Of a DNA stretch of 64,000 bases, positions 36,998-49,353 are shown one piece after another. Each line of letters starts with the position of its first letter. Position 1 is the first letter of the stretch. The notes below the pieces were generated by a model. That model had not been told where the DNA came from. It was given only the letters and a program-made list of their open reading frames with translations, and did not search any database. Made by a program: the position numbers and the translations under genes. Origin of the DNA: Monarcha castaneiventris obscurior (taxonomy: Eukaryota; Chordata; Aves; Passeriformes; Monarchidae); contig JAMPIT010000230.1 of assembly GCA_026261815.1 (NCBI GenBank), forward strand, positions 8,927,001 through 8,991,000, given 5' to 3'.

Positions 36998-37028
36998 TCT
37001 CCTTGAGGATGGTATGTCCTCAAGGAGA
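36998..37028. repeat. perfect 12-bp hairpin with 7-base loop
   Basis: TCTCCTTGAGGA (36,998-37,009) is the exact reverse complement of TCCTCAAGGAGA (37,017-37,028), with a loop of TGGTATG. It has no U-run after it on either strand and no gene nearby, so it is not a bacterial-type terminator. Confidence 0.95.
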
Positions 37029-37982
37029 AAATGTGGGACTGAAAGCAGTAGAGAGTGGAGCTGTATCAGAATTAGGAAAGCTGTGGGAGAAAAGTTAGAT
37101 AATCAATTCTTAGTTGCATTGCTCTGAAGATATCTTTCCTCAGAAACAGTTTTGTCCTTGGTAAATAATGCTATATATAAGGAGGCTTTTGTCAAAAGGG
37201 ACCAGAACAGCAAGGTTTGGACTAAAATCAGATGTTCTGCTGTAAATCTTATTTGCTGTATGTGGGCTGTGTTGGATGTTCAGGGTGAGAATGGGAAAAT
37301 TTCTGACTCTACCCAAAGAGGCAAGTGATGGCTAAAGACCTGATCAGCAGAGGGAGTGTGGTCTGAGAGATAAGAAAATGTCAGAGGTACAGTTTTCTCA
37401 GAGACTGTAAGAATCAGTGATAAACATAAGAAGGCACTACACACACAGATCCTTAAAATACCTTCAAGAGTCTAGGCCTTAGTCCTCAGGATTATCCAGC
37501 CTTTTGATTCTGATAAGATGATTTATGAAGGTGCCAAAAGGTACTGTTTACAGAGATGTTATTTATTATGTTTGCATTGAAAGCTTTCAGTTCACAATAT
37601 GGGATATGCTAGGGAGATAATTTTCAATTGTCTAATCTATTTGTGAAAACTCTGAGCATATAAGTTTGAGGTGAAATTAAGTCTCTCTAGGAGTCCCTTT
37701 GTTATTTCTCCACAACTTACTTAATTTATTTTATTGAACTGACAGGTGCAAAGTGATACACCGGCAAATATTGTTGGCTTTAGCAATGTCCTATTATAGC
37801 TATGCCTCCATTGAGAAGGAGAATGGTTTGGTGCCCAGAAAAGAGATGCTGACTTACCCACGGTGTCTCTTATTGTAGTATCTTCTCTGGTTCTCTTACT
37901 GCACCATGGCCATCATATCATCATTCATATGAGCGTAGAATATGGAACAAAGATATTTGGATTATATCCACCTCCTCTGCAT
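37029..37982. other. non-coding stretch
   Basis: No gene. A weak CTCF-like word (TCAGCAGAGGGAGTG) lies at about 37,344-37,358. Confidence 0.55.
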
Positions 37983-38000
37983 CTCAGAGTGGCAAGTGGG

Positions 38001-38062
38001 ATATGACATGGAATAATGTGGGGCTTTAGAGGGCCCACAATATTCCATGTCATATGGAATAT
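38001..38062. repeat. long near-perfect hairpin (possible miRNA-like or MITE-like)
   Basis: The arms 38,001-38,022 and 38,034-38,055 pair at 21 of 22 positions (A/A mismatch at 38,016/38,040) around an 11-base loop. A second inverted repeat overlaps the right arm: ATATTCCAT at 38,040-38,048 pairs with ATGGAATAT at 38,054-38,062. The unit ATGGAATA therefore occurs three times in alternating orientation. A 9-base direct repeat CTCAGAGTG flanks the structure at 37,983-37,991 and 38,076-38,084. The size (arms of 22 bases) is close to a compact miRNA precursor, but the flanks do not extend the stem. An inverted duplication or a small transposon remnant is as likely. Confidence 0.9.
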
Positions 38063-38084
38063 GTCCAGGGCACACCTCAGAGTG

Positions 38085-39070
38085 TCCATTAGTTTATCTC
38101 TAGTCACGCTGCCAGTATTAGGTTTGAGCCCCTTTAATACCCAGTAGAGCCCTTTCTACCTTCACTGTACTATCTTTTATCTCACTGCCAAACCAGGAGT
38201 TTTTCTTCAGAGTCCTGCAATAGTGAGTAAAGATCTTGTGCTAGAACCAGGTCTTCAGCCCAGTAATGTTTTATGGAAATAAACAAATCTTAACCAGAAA
38301 CTTTACCACCCCTTTTTTTCCCTTTTCCCTTTTGTTTAGTTTCAATCAGCACCAAACTTCATTACCTGTTAATAAGATATTAGTTATGCTGAGCAGGTCA
38401 TATAGAATGTATTTCTATTCCTTTCAGATACACAGCAAGTGTAGTATTAGTTATTGTATTAGTTCATTGTCACTATGGTGGATGATATTTTTGGCTTAGA
38501 GATATCTATACAAAATTAATTGAAGCCCAAAACCCATTTTTGGTCTGGCCTGGCATGCATGCAAATACAGTCTGATTTTATTATTCTTTTGTTTCATCGA
38601 AGAATAGTAGTGAGGAGCTTTCCCTATCTCCACATCACAGGCTTACAAAATTTTAATAAGCAGGTGAACACCATTGCAGAAGGGACTTCTGGGCCTGAAG
38701 TAGAGGAGAGAGGCACTTCTGGGTTTTTCAGGGGTTTTTTGCTTCTTTTTGATAAGGCGATTTACATACTGATCTCTTCATTTCCACAGTGTCATGAAGT
38801 TGCTGAACCAGAATGGAGACAAAAGTGCTTCTGTTACTGAAGCAGAATATAGTAATATATCTGCTTGCCATGTGTCATTATCAAAGAAATACTGCAGCCA
38901 GGTTAGGCAGAACATTTGGAATCTCACAATCATTTAAAATCTTATTTCAAGCCAAGAAAAGTCTATAAGACAGGTACATCAATGTGCACATTTCATAATT
39001 CATTGTCTATGCATTTATCAAAATATTTTATTTCTTTTTTCTGAATTTTTTTATTTTTATCTTCCATCAT
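38085..39070. other. non-coding stretch
   Basis: No recognised gene or repeat. Confidence 0.55.
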
Positions 39071-39071
39071 C

Positions 39072-39110
39072 TTTGTAAAGTGCTTGAGATGGACTGCTCA
39101 TAAAAGAACA
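39072..39110 (+). mobile_element. possible MIR 3' end
   Basis: TTTGTAAAGTGCTTGAGATG followed by CATAAAAGAAC resembles the 'tttgtaaagcgctttgagatcc..gatgaaag' end of amniote MIR relatives. Short match. Confidence 0.35.
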
Positions 39111-40739
39111 TACTCTTTCAGGTAATTATTTATGTAAATTCTAAGTCTTCCTAGTCTTCAGCAAAACATAATTGTACTTAAATACACACATAGTAATAGA
39201 GTTTTACTACAGCCCTGCAGCATGTGCCCAATCCTCTACTTCCCTCCCTTTCCTCTACCTGTCCAGCTCACGGACCCTTCCATATGTCCTGATCACAATT
39301 CATTCAATCCCTTCTGCTCTATTGCTAACATGCTTGAAAAGAGATCCCTGTCCTTTCTTATGAAAGCCAAGGCTAATCTGAAAACGTTTTTACTTCCCAA
39401 TTATATGATTAGTAATGGGAGTTTCATACAATGGATCTCACTTTACTCCCACGCAAAGCTCCATTTCGCTGCAACATAATCCTGTCAACTAAAGTGCCAG
39501 TTTTATCTCGGTGTCACCAAGAGAAAGGAAAAGATCAGAAATCTCTGTAAAGCAGGATCCCTTTAAAATTGTTTGTAGCAGCTCTTTGTGGAGAGACTCT
39601 TTGAGTCTGAATGGTCAGATTAAAAAAAAAAAGAAAATCACAGCTGATTTCTTTGCTTAAAAATAATGGTAATAATAATAAGAACAACAACAATAGCGCT
39701 GGTAAATTATTTTTCAGAGAACTGTATTTCTGGGGAGAAGCCTCCAGAGCAGAGAGGTGTGAGGCACACAGAGGGTGGGAAGGAGAGTGGCAGTGCTGCT
39801 GCTCCCCCATATCCCTGCAGAGCCCACTGGGCTGGGGAATCAGTGGGGGGGAGGAAGCAGTGCCAAAATGTTCCTCACAGCACTGTCTGACAAGGGAGCT
39901 CACATGAAAGATGTGCTATTTTAGTAAAAGTCTTTGGATAAAAATAAGACCATAATATACAGCAGTGATCTAATAGTTTATAACAGGTTTATTCACGAGT
40001 CCTCATCTAGTGTCCACTTAGGTAAAACTCCTGTTGATTTATCAGCTAGTCAATCAAAAAGCAAAATATTTTGTCAAATGTTTAAAAATAAATAGCCATC
40101 TGACTTCAAGAAAGGAACTTTTGTCCCATCCAGCTGTTGTTTTTACAGAGTTTTCTATCACCATTTATGGTGTTCCTTTTCTCTCCTGCTCCTGTGCTCT
40201 GTTTCTCTTATGCAATGAATTGTGAGAGTAAGACAAACTAGGGAAGGAGATAAAGACACCATGTGATTTTTCTTTATTTGTTCTGTGAAGCATGTAGCTC
40301 ATTTTATACAATTGTATAAATGGCAGTAAAACACTTAGCCTCAGTGGGAGCTTTATTTGGGTAATTTCTACATAAGGATTGCTGTCTGGGGCTCCCACTG
40401 TTTTAAGCAGTTCCAAAATACTGAGATCACATCTGTACAATATCTAATATTTATTTTGCTTCTCTACAAAGCTGGGATATTTGGGAAAAAGGAGGAAGAA
40501 AAAACCACTAAGTGAATACATTTTAGGAGTGTGTAGCATTGGATGGTCTCTCCTCTGAGCTTTGTTTGTGTTTTCCATTTAAGATAATGAGTGAAAGTAC
40601 CTGGCAGTTCTTATGTTTCCATTTTTAGTCTCTAAGCAAAAATACCTTAAAGAGACTTTTCATTCTGGGAGAGAATAGCAAATGTTTTAAAATACCTTAT
40701 CTTAGGTACACAATAATGTTTATAAATAAAAATCTTGCC
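39111..40739. other. non-coding stretch
   Basis: An AAT/AAC-rich patch lies at about 39,660-39,700. A G-rich patch with seven G in a row lies at about 39,844-39,850. Open frames of 98-122 codons on both strands (39,535-39,907) overlap each other and have no recognisable domain. Confidence 0.55.
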
Positions 40740-41010
40740 CCTGTGCCAGAGGAGGATACGGTGAGGGGCGAGGTGACACGAACTACAGCAGCTCTGTGCT
40801 GTGGTGGTACAGGGTGCAGTATCTTGCCACAGATTCTCCAGACTGCCCGTGCAGATGCCTGTGCTCCTTTGGCACTGAGGGGCACAGCAGACTGGCATGT
40901 CCCCTAGCACAGAGGGCAGCCCTTGGCTGGGCACAGGACTTCACAGGAATTTCATGTTGCATTTTCACAGGAACAGACAAGCTGGCTCAGGGTTTCACCA
41001 ATGAGCCAAA
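40740..41010. other. locally GC-rich unclassified block
   Basis: Higher GC than its surroundings, with several CpG between 40,757 and 40,785 and overlapping short open frames on both strands. No repeat family or protein domain is recognised. It may be an old, unclassified repeat. Confidence 0.35.
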
Positions 41011-44000
41011 TCATGACATGAAGCCTTTTTATCTGTATGAGTCAGAGTAGAACAAAATCTAAGAGGCTGCTGACTCTCACAGCCTGAGAATTGATTTTTT
41101 GGTAGAGTCTACTGGTTTATGTAAATAATATGCTTTCCAAGAATAACACTGAATTCTTCTTTTAAATATTTAAACTCTGAAAGAGATTGGGTTAATCAGT
41201 AGAAGTAATATTGGACTGAGTATACATCACCCCAAACATTTTGAACCATAGTCACCTATTCCCTTAAAACCAGCTGCTTTTACAGAAATATGAATAATTA
41301 TGCTGTTGGAAAATACCTGAGTCTGCACAAAAGGAAAAAAAAAAAAAAGCAGAACTGAGGAAATGGCTAAAGGGGCTAATAAAGAGCAATAAGAAGAAAC
41401 AATTAAATATTTGGAGAGATGAACACTATGAAATGGGGATGCCATGTGGCATTAATTTGAAATGATGACTTTCTAATGGCTATTCTCCTGCAGTTGAACT
41501 GTTTTTCTAAGATATATATTTGCTATTTTAGTGTATGATCATGTCTTAGAGAGTCCCCTTGTAGATCTCTGTTGAGAGACTGTTGCAGTTTACTTGCCTT
41601 GAAATTCAATAGCTCTCTTTTGCTACTGCAATGGCCTTTGTGACCAGTGTAGCGATTAAATGTGAAAGGAGCACAAACCCAGAGGAAAGGAATGTGTTAA
41701 AGACTAAGTGGTCCTGTAAAAATTTTTCTGCTCTTACTCCAGCTCTCACATTAAGAGGCCCTCTGGACCCAACTGCAGGAATTTTTACAAATGCCAGTCA
41801 GAAAAGTACTTGTTCTCTTCTGAAAAAAAGTGATACTGAAGTGCCATTATGGACATCTTGCTTTTACATAAAGACATCATAAGAGGATAAACAAAGTTAA
41901 GTCAGTATAAAGGGCCTTCATGTTGCAACAAGAAAGACTTGGAATCTTTGATAGTGGATATTTATATGCCTAAGATACAAGCATCTGAAGTATGAGCACC
42001 TAAGCAACAAAGGCAGATGCTGTGACAAGGAATGAAAAGTATTGTGCAGGAGGAGAGGCTGAACAGGGATGCAGCCATTTCCTTACCCTCTGGAAGTGCA
42101 AAGACTGGGGAAAACGATGCAGGGAGCAACAGTTTTCTCGAATGTCCGTACATAAACTTGCTAGAAGTGATACTGAGACAAGCAGTATGCTTTATAGTTT
42201 GAAAATTGAATCCATCAAAGGCCTGTAACAAGCTGACAGCTTGGAATTAAAACTGGGCCTCCAAATAGGCCAGCAAAGACTACTGGATTTGTGGGACCTT
42301 CAGTGCACTGGTGAGAGATGTATAAGCTTGAATACAATCCTTTATGCTTTCTTAAAAGTAGAGTGTAATGTGCAAGGTAGCCCATGTACAGAATAGGCAT
42401 TCCAATTTAGTTTTAGAGAGAATGAATTACTGGAGTACTATAAAATAAAAAACAGGTTATAAAACATGCAGGAGAAGAACAAGTTGTACTGCCAACTCCA
42501 GCTCAGATACATATGCACAATGCTGAGAAAATGAGCCGTCTTTCCCAGCCTCAGAGACAGTAAATAAAGAGTGATGGCTAACAAAAACAATGTGATAAAG
42601 GCTGGGTTGTGTGAATTGCTCTTTTGCAGGAAGCCCATAGTACAACGTATTCATTAGTCATATTATTGCTAACTGAGGGTTATGTATAGCTCCCTGTCCA
42701 CCCAGCTCAAAGCACAATATGTACTGTATATTTCCTCTGATGCACTGGTAGTGATCAAATCTAAGCTGGCTCTAATGTAAGCCAGAAAGGAAAATAAAAC
42801 CAGCAGTTCTTAGAAGGGGAGGAGAAAGAAAGCAAAGGAACAGTAAGAACACATTAATTTAAAGTGATGTAAAAGACTGAGGGTATGTACCACATCAGAG
42901 ACGAAAAAAATACGGGAAGTGGCATTCCATGAGTACTAGAAAAAATCTATAGCAATTGGCAGTGTTTTACATTCATATATTATGGTCCTTGGCTCAGCTA
43001 CTGCCAGTGGTGGTGTTTATTAGAATGCTGCCTGTACTACAAAGGACTGAAAAGAGCTGCCAACCTACAGCTGGTGATGTGCTTTATGTCAAGAGTAAAG
43101 GTAGAAGGACTGATACAGACAACAGAGCAACAATTTTCTCATTGGGACAAAAGGACTCCTGATGGTTTTAATCCAGAAGGAAGATGGTTGATCATCCTGG
43201 AGTGCATTCTGGTTTTTTGAGCATTTGAAGAAGTATTTACTTAAAGGCCTTGGAGGGTGTGAGGGCATCCAGCTACTCAGTGCTTGCTCATCGGCTCCAG
43301 CAAGAGGACTCAGAAGGCTCAATTATGAAAGTCTAGTAACACTAAATCCTAAAAAACTCCCTGATTTCCCAATTTGCTCTTTCAGGTTTGAGAGCTGAAG
43401 AAGCACTGATGAGGTAGAGTCAGATGTTCAGTCAAGTGACTTCAAAGTAACAAGTTATCACACATCAAGGCCATGGTAAATGTTCTTGTGAGGGCTCTAA
43501 GCCAAAGGCAGATGCCTGATGAATTGAGATAATTTAGTCCAGAGTGAAAAGGAGCTGTGTACAGCCATGAATGCTGCTTTGGAGCCAACATTGTCTCTCT
43601 CATCAGTACTGCTCCTACACCTGAATGTTGCCACACACAGAAGCAAAAACATTTGCCATTGTGTCCTTGTACCTCATTTTACCTCCAGGATTATGTACAA
43701 GCCATATTTCCATGTGAAGAAAGATTGTCAAAGGGGCCTAAAGAGGTAAAAACACTCGAAGTCTACTGAAGTACAGTGCAAATGGAATGTTTAACAGATT
43801 AAGACCCTAATTAAATTATGAAGGACTCATAAAAACCCCACAGATATTGCTGGTGTAAATTCATGTAATTGCATAGTACCAAGTCCCAGTTTAACTTCAC
43901 CCATAATCTCATTTTGTTCTGTAAAACTCATAGTTTACCTAAGATTTTAAAAGCAATTCATTTCTCTTGACAGATAAGACACTACATTATTTTCTTACAT

Positions 44001-47000
44001 TTGGATTGTCATCAGTCATCAAGTCAGAGATAACCCAAAGTCATTATACCAAGTACTTATAATTTTCCCCTTCAGAAAGAAAGCACTGAATCCTCACCCC
44101 AGCTGACTTTTCTCTAGGTACAGGAATATAAACTCCAACAGAGAGAAGCTCAACATTTACACTGACAGCTGCAAAAGGCTCAGTTTTATCATAAATGAAT
44201 ATGACTTTCCCAGAAAATTGAATTTGGAGATTCAGTGTGTGCTCCCTCGGTCATTGAAGGAAGGCTCACTGGGAAGTCTTGTGATGGTCTACACTGAATT
44301 TCTGCAGGACCCCCCCTTGAAACAAGGGTTGGCACTGGAGACACACCACATTATTAATAAGGCCACAATGCTTCTGCAGCACTTATCAACTAGTAGATTC
44401 TTTATGCAAAATATGAATATTCCTGAAATTGTATTTTGGCCTTACTGATTTGCCTGGTGACATGGCTCCAACCAGCATGTGAGGTTTTCTAGTTTGCTCG
44501 GGGGACCAGCTAAGTCAGTGCTGAGACACAGACTTTTATGGAGACTTACATTATCCATCAAACATTTTATTGGCCAAAGGAGAGCCAAGGATTAGAGGCT
44601 TAATCCTTGAAGCAAATTTTATTTCTTAACTTTTATTTTGCCCACAAAATAAAGTCCCAATAAACCCAGCCATAGGATTTACTGGATGCATTTTTCGAGC
44701 TTGAAAGCAAATCTTTAACTATCTATCCTTCATTTTATGAGACACTGTGAGTTCATCAGAGCCAGCCAGTAAAGGTTTTAACCTCAGCTTCTTTTGTACT
44801 TGACTTGTCTTGACCAAAGGGTCTTGAGAGCAGGGGCAGTACCTCAGGAGTGTTGGGCCTGAGAGTGGCAAAGAGGAGGATTGAAAATAGAATTAAATCA
44901 GAAATGGGAGTTTGCTATTATTTACTTATCAAGTATTCTTGTTCAAGCTACAGTGAAACACTGAGGAATTGGTTTTGGATATTAACTGTTGCCCACTGCT
45001 CTGCTCATTATGCTTCTTTGCATTATGTAGCTTTGTATACTGAATAAAATTTACAAACCAGCAACCCTGTGAGGACAAGAGATGAAGGCACTTCCTCCTG
45101 CATTTGAGGTAGCTTGGGAGGGCAACTGAGCAGCTGAGCAACAGGAAATGCTGAGATAGTAAATGGCACATGCTTATCGCCAGGGCTGCTCAGGAAACTC
45201 CCTGATTTAATCACCTGATTTTTAGAGGGGATGGTTTTGCTGGAGCATAGGAGAGCAGAGGCAACACTGTACTTGAACCCCCATTCTGAGGGCCTGGGGT
45301 TTGTATGCTAACATGACAAGATTTAAATACTCAGCTAACACAATGAAACTAAAGATGTGTAATGGCTCCAGCCCTCCAGCTTAGGTGGCAAGTATTCTCC
45401 AGAGCATGAAAAGCAATGTCAGGAGAGACAGTAAAGTTAAGCAAGGAAAAAAGCAGAAAAAAAAATGTACTATACCAATATGTAATTACCTACCCAAAGA
45501 GTAGGGCAAGGGGAATATAAGGTCGTGCTTGAGTTAATTCACACAGTGATGCATCACAATATTTGGAAGCGTTTCAATGGTACTTCATTCTTTAGACATG
45601 CAAAGAGGTGTCAGTAGGAAAAAAAAATTAGGTGAATCCCAACCTGTTGGATGAATCAATGGAGCTTTTAGTCACCATGACTACTGGTAAAAGAAATACT
45701 CCTGAAATGAAATATTTAATAGCAAAATGGATATCAAGAAAACAATGTCATCAAACCTTTTCATAAGAAAATAAAGGAGGGAAGGAATAGAACCTATATG
45801 GATGCAATGTAATTTTTGTACTAGTTCTTACCAAGTCTTCTAAAAAGTCATTTTGAAAAAATGAAAAATAGTATTTTTGAATGGATGTGTAGAGGGGAAT
45901 CAGTGAGAAAAAAGGAGAGAAATCCTGGAGGTTTCAAGGCAATTCTGCCTGCTGTCCATGTGTATCCCCAGGAAATACAAGTACAGCATAGGAGAACATG
46001 CGTTTGTAGTTACTGAGGTTTTTGAAGTAGGACTGGCTGCAAGGGCATGTCCCATACCAGCCAGCACACACTGTACTGTAAACTGGAAATGACAGGAGAG
46101 CACTTTCACCCTGTCTATAGCACATTATGGGAACAGCAGCAAAGCCCAGGGTTGCCTTGACCTAAAAAAAAGCCAAATACTTTGGCAGAACATACTGTAG
46201 GTTCTTCCAAATATGGAAGTTTCTTCTGATCTCTGGGCATATTTCAGCAGAACTATTTTTAAACATAATATTCACGCTTTTCAAGTACTTTTCTTTGATT
46301 GGGGAGCAGAAAAAATTGAGAGAGTGTAGTAATTCCCATTGTTTTTTTCCATTTTCTAAACAGGATGTTCCTGGTTTCAGGAATATCAAATAACACTAGT
46401 GCGTGTATACAGCTGAGAGATAACAACCATTTCTTTGCTCCCTACAGATGCTGATTTTATTTTTTTTTTAAGAAGGAAAACAAAAAGTTAGGATTCTTTG
46501 TCTCCCCTCCTCCAACACAACGACAGAAGTTCTAATAACCTAGTCTGGCAAAAGAAGCAGAACTTTTAGAGAACTATTGCCCCTCACTGTTTTCCAGCTC
46601 TCCAAGTGCTCACACACAAGCTTCTGTAGCAAGACATTAATTCCAGCACCTGGAGCCCTACAGTGGCATTAGAACAGCATTTTGTCATCTCTGTGTATAT
46701 ACAAGGATTTTAAATGACACTGAAATTATTAATACATCCTCTGAGTGCTTCTGTGTAAAAAAAGTAACCACGGCTATAGAAGATGGAACTGGGCACCAGA
46801 ACTAAGTGACACTGGTTAATTATCACCATGAGCACAGTTCCAAGGCTGCTGACAGTCCAGGGCCAATTATGAGTCATGCCAAGCACTTGCAGTATAGGAG
46901 ACTTGATTTATTCTGCAACACAAAAACATCCTGTGTCTAGAAACACTTAAACTTCCAGAGCCCCTTGGTTTCAAAGGTATCTGATGCAGAAAAGGTATTT

Positions 47001-47362
47001 TTCCTCTGTTTTTCTTAATAATTAGGTCACGGTAATGGAGAAACAAGATCAGGATTTTCCTAGCTTTATGATGATTCTCAAGAATTGTCATGGACGAAGG
47101 AACAGTCCCAATGGCCAATATGGATATGGTATTTCTGGTTTCAGCAGGTAAAAATATGCAGCTGTATGGGCAATGTCCCTGTCCTGCCACTTGGCTTTAG
47201 GGACAAAGAACATTCTCTGGTCACTTTTATTTACTAGATCAGATGCAGCTGTGATGGAACACAGCCATTATAGAAGTCTTGATTCCAGTTATTTTGCTGG
47301 CCTATGACGCAAATTGATTCAAATTTGCTTAATTTAATGTCCTTGATTTGTTTATTTAATGT
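41011..47362. other. repeat-poor non-coding stretch
   Basis: More than 6 kb without a recognised CR1, SINE or gene. A poly(A) run lies at about 41,335-41,348. Weak resemblance to the amniote 'gctggtgtaaatt' repeat occurs near 43,851. The open frames below 110 codons have no support. Confidence 0.55.
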
Positions 47363-47945
47363 AACATAAGAACATAAAAAGCCTTTTCTGGATCAGTCCA
47401 AAATCTTTCTCTAACAGTGAGGAAAGGCTTACAGATGAGCTTAAGGACAGGACAAACTTAGCAGAACTTGCCAAGTATTCTCCCTTCAGTTCCAGTCATT
47501 TCAAGTTCAGGGGCTGCTCAAGCCAGACACACTTAGTATTCAATCACTCCCTAACATATGGCTCTTCTGTCAGTGTGAAGCTGGGGAAGGCTTTGGACCC
47601 CCCCAGTACCTTGCAGCATTGTCTGTCTTACCTCCCTTCCCTTTGTGTGAGAACGAGTCTCTTTGTTTGCTTTCAATCTGCCACCTGCTAGTTTGATTTG
47701 ATGTCATTGTACTGCAACAGTGAACACTGACTGATCATTCTCTGTTTATCCTGTCCATGTAACTCGTGATTTTATAGATCACTTTCCTTTGGGGCACCTT
47801 AATTGATTTATTCTCCAGGAAAGAGAATGTATTTGGTGATTCTTCCCTCAGATGTCGTTTCATAGTTCTGTCACCTGTGTGCTCCTTCTATATTTCCAGT
47901 TCTTTTTTTATCCTCCCTTTTTTTTTTTTTTTTCTTTTTTTCTTC
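47363..47945 (-). mobile_element. ancient CR1-family LINE fragment, minus strand
   Basis: Read on the + strand: AACATAAGAACATAAAAAGC and TCTGGATCAGTCCAAAATC match 'acataagaa..gccatactgggtcagaccaaagg'. CAGTTCCAGTCATTTCAAGT and TTCAGGGGCTGCTCAAGCC match a later block. TGAACACTGACTGATCATTC, TCCATGTAACTCGTGATTTT and ATAGATCACTTTCC match 'agtgaacaatcactccctg...ccatgccactcatgattttatagacctctatc'. TTTCCAGTTCTTTTTTTATC precedes a T-rich run. The order of blocks agrees with the reverse complement of an old CR1 subfamily common in turtles and crocodilians. Highly diverged and non-coding. Confidence 0.6.
47918..47942. repeat. poly(T) tract with one or two C
   Basis: Sixteen T, one C, then seven T, at the end of the old CR1 fragment. 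Confidence 0.9.
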
Positions 47946-49328
47946 ATACAGATAGAAAAGGTCTTTTAAGCTATTCAGGATGGGAGAGATCTCTTACCGA
48001 ATGTGTATGGTGGCTCGAGCATGGTTGAGTAGATGCTGCTGTAATACAATATGAGGGAAGAGCTCTAGATCAAAGGCAAGATTTATGTAGCTATTCAAGC
48101 ACCTTAGAAGCCAGAAGGTGACAAACAAAATTTACAGGAGCATCTCTGCAGATTAGATGCCTAACTTCTCCTGATAGTCTTACCAGCACATCAGAACCCT
48201 TTTCATGTTGCTAATCTTTTGGATAGCAGCCCATAGGTCAGTGATTAAAAGCAATCAGGGATACCATATGCACACAGAAAACAGCACTGCTCCTTCACAG
48301 GACCAATCAGCATCCAGGCGTGACATATCTGTAGAAATACAGTGAGTCTGGCAAATGAAAAGAATGTGAATTTTGATGATTCACAGGGAATATTCATCCT
48401 GTGACTATAAAAGAGGTAATAAAAAAGCGCTAGGCAAGAAGATTCAGCAACACTGGATTAATAAACTGTAGGAAATGGACCTGGAAAATTAATGAAGTCC
48501 TAACAAATCTAGGAGAAAAGATAGATTGATAGAGATATTATATATTTCTTCCACAGAGTTGTTTTTCTCTCTGGCACTCAATGTTTAGTTAAAGAGTAGG
48601 ATTAAAAATCAGTTTAAAATTTTTGAATTTCCCCTAATTTCAATATAGAAATAAGGGATCATGGTGAATCAGACCACTAAACTTTTCAGCAATTTCAAGC
48701 CTGTTTAAGTACCACTGCTTTTATTATGGGAAGATGAAGAAAGAAAAGATGGCCTTTGCAAGATGAGGATACAGCTGCAGACACTTGAGTTAGAAGCTCA
48801 AAGTTGTATTCTCAAATTATTGAGGGTTCTTCTGGCGTCTTTAACCTTTGAACAACTAAGTCACCACTTTGATACAGAACCTGTTTACAATGAAGCCAGC
48901 AAACATATCTGCACATTTTTTGGAAAGTGTTGAATTTTGTGGAAACAATTAATCTGACCTCAACAATTCTAATTTTTAATGCTTATGAGCCTGAGAGGGA
49001 AAAAATGGCTGAAATTGATTCCATCTGTAGACCTGTGATACCTGTTTGTTTAGAGAGTTTAGGAGCTAGGGGAGGCCCTTGGATGCTGGTACACAAAAAA
49101 TGACATTCTTGACCAGGGTTTCCCAGTGCTTAACCAAGTCTCAAAATGCAGTTTTGTTTGGATTTGATGTATTTATTTCTCATTAAAAGATTTCTGAATG
49201 TCATACACTTTCCAGCATGTTGTGTTCAGGCACACACAGAGCAGAGTAAGCCATTCTCAGCACGGCAACTTATTCATCAAAAATTCCTGCTTTATGTTTT
49301 TTAGAAAAATTATTTGTGCACAGATTTC

Positions 49329-49353
49329 TTTTTTTTTTTTTTTTTTTTTTTTT
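49329..49353. repeat. poly(T) tract, 25 bases
   Basis: Uninterrupted T25. No retroposed body is recognised next to it. Confidence 0.97.

Noticed and set aside
36998..37028. Rho-independent terminator
   Set aside because: The window is a vertebrate-type genome, and no T-run follows the stem on either strand.
37344..37358. TCAGCAGAGGGAGTG as a CTCF site
   Set aside because: Lacks the leading CC and the GGC core; too weak to list as a site.
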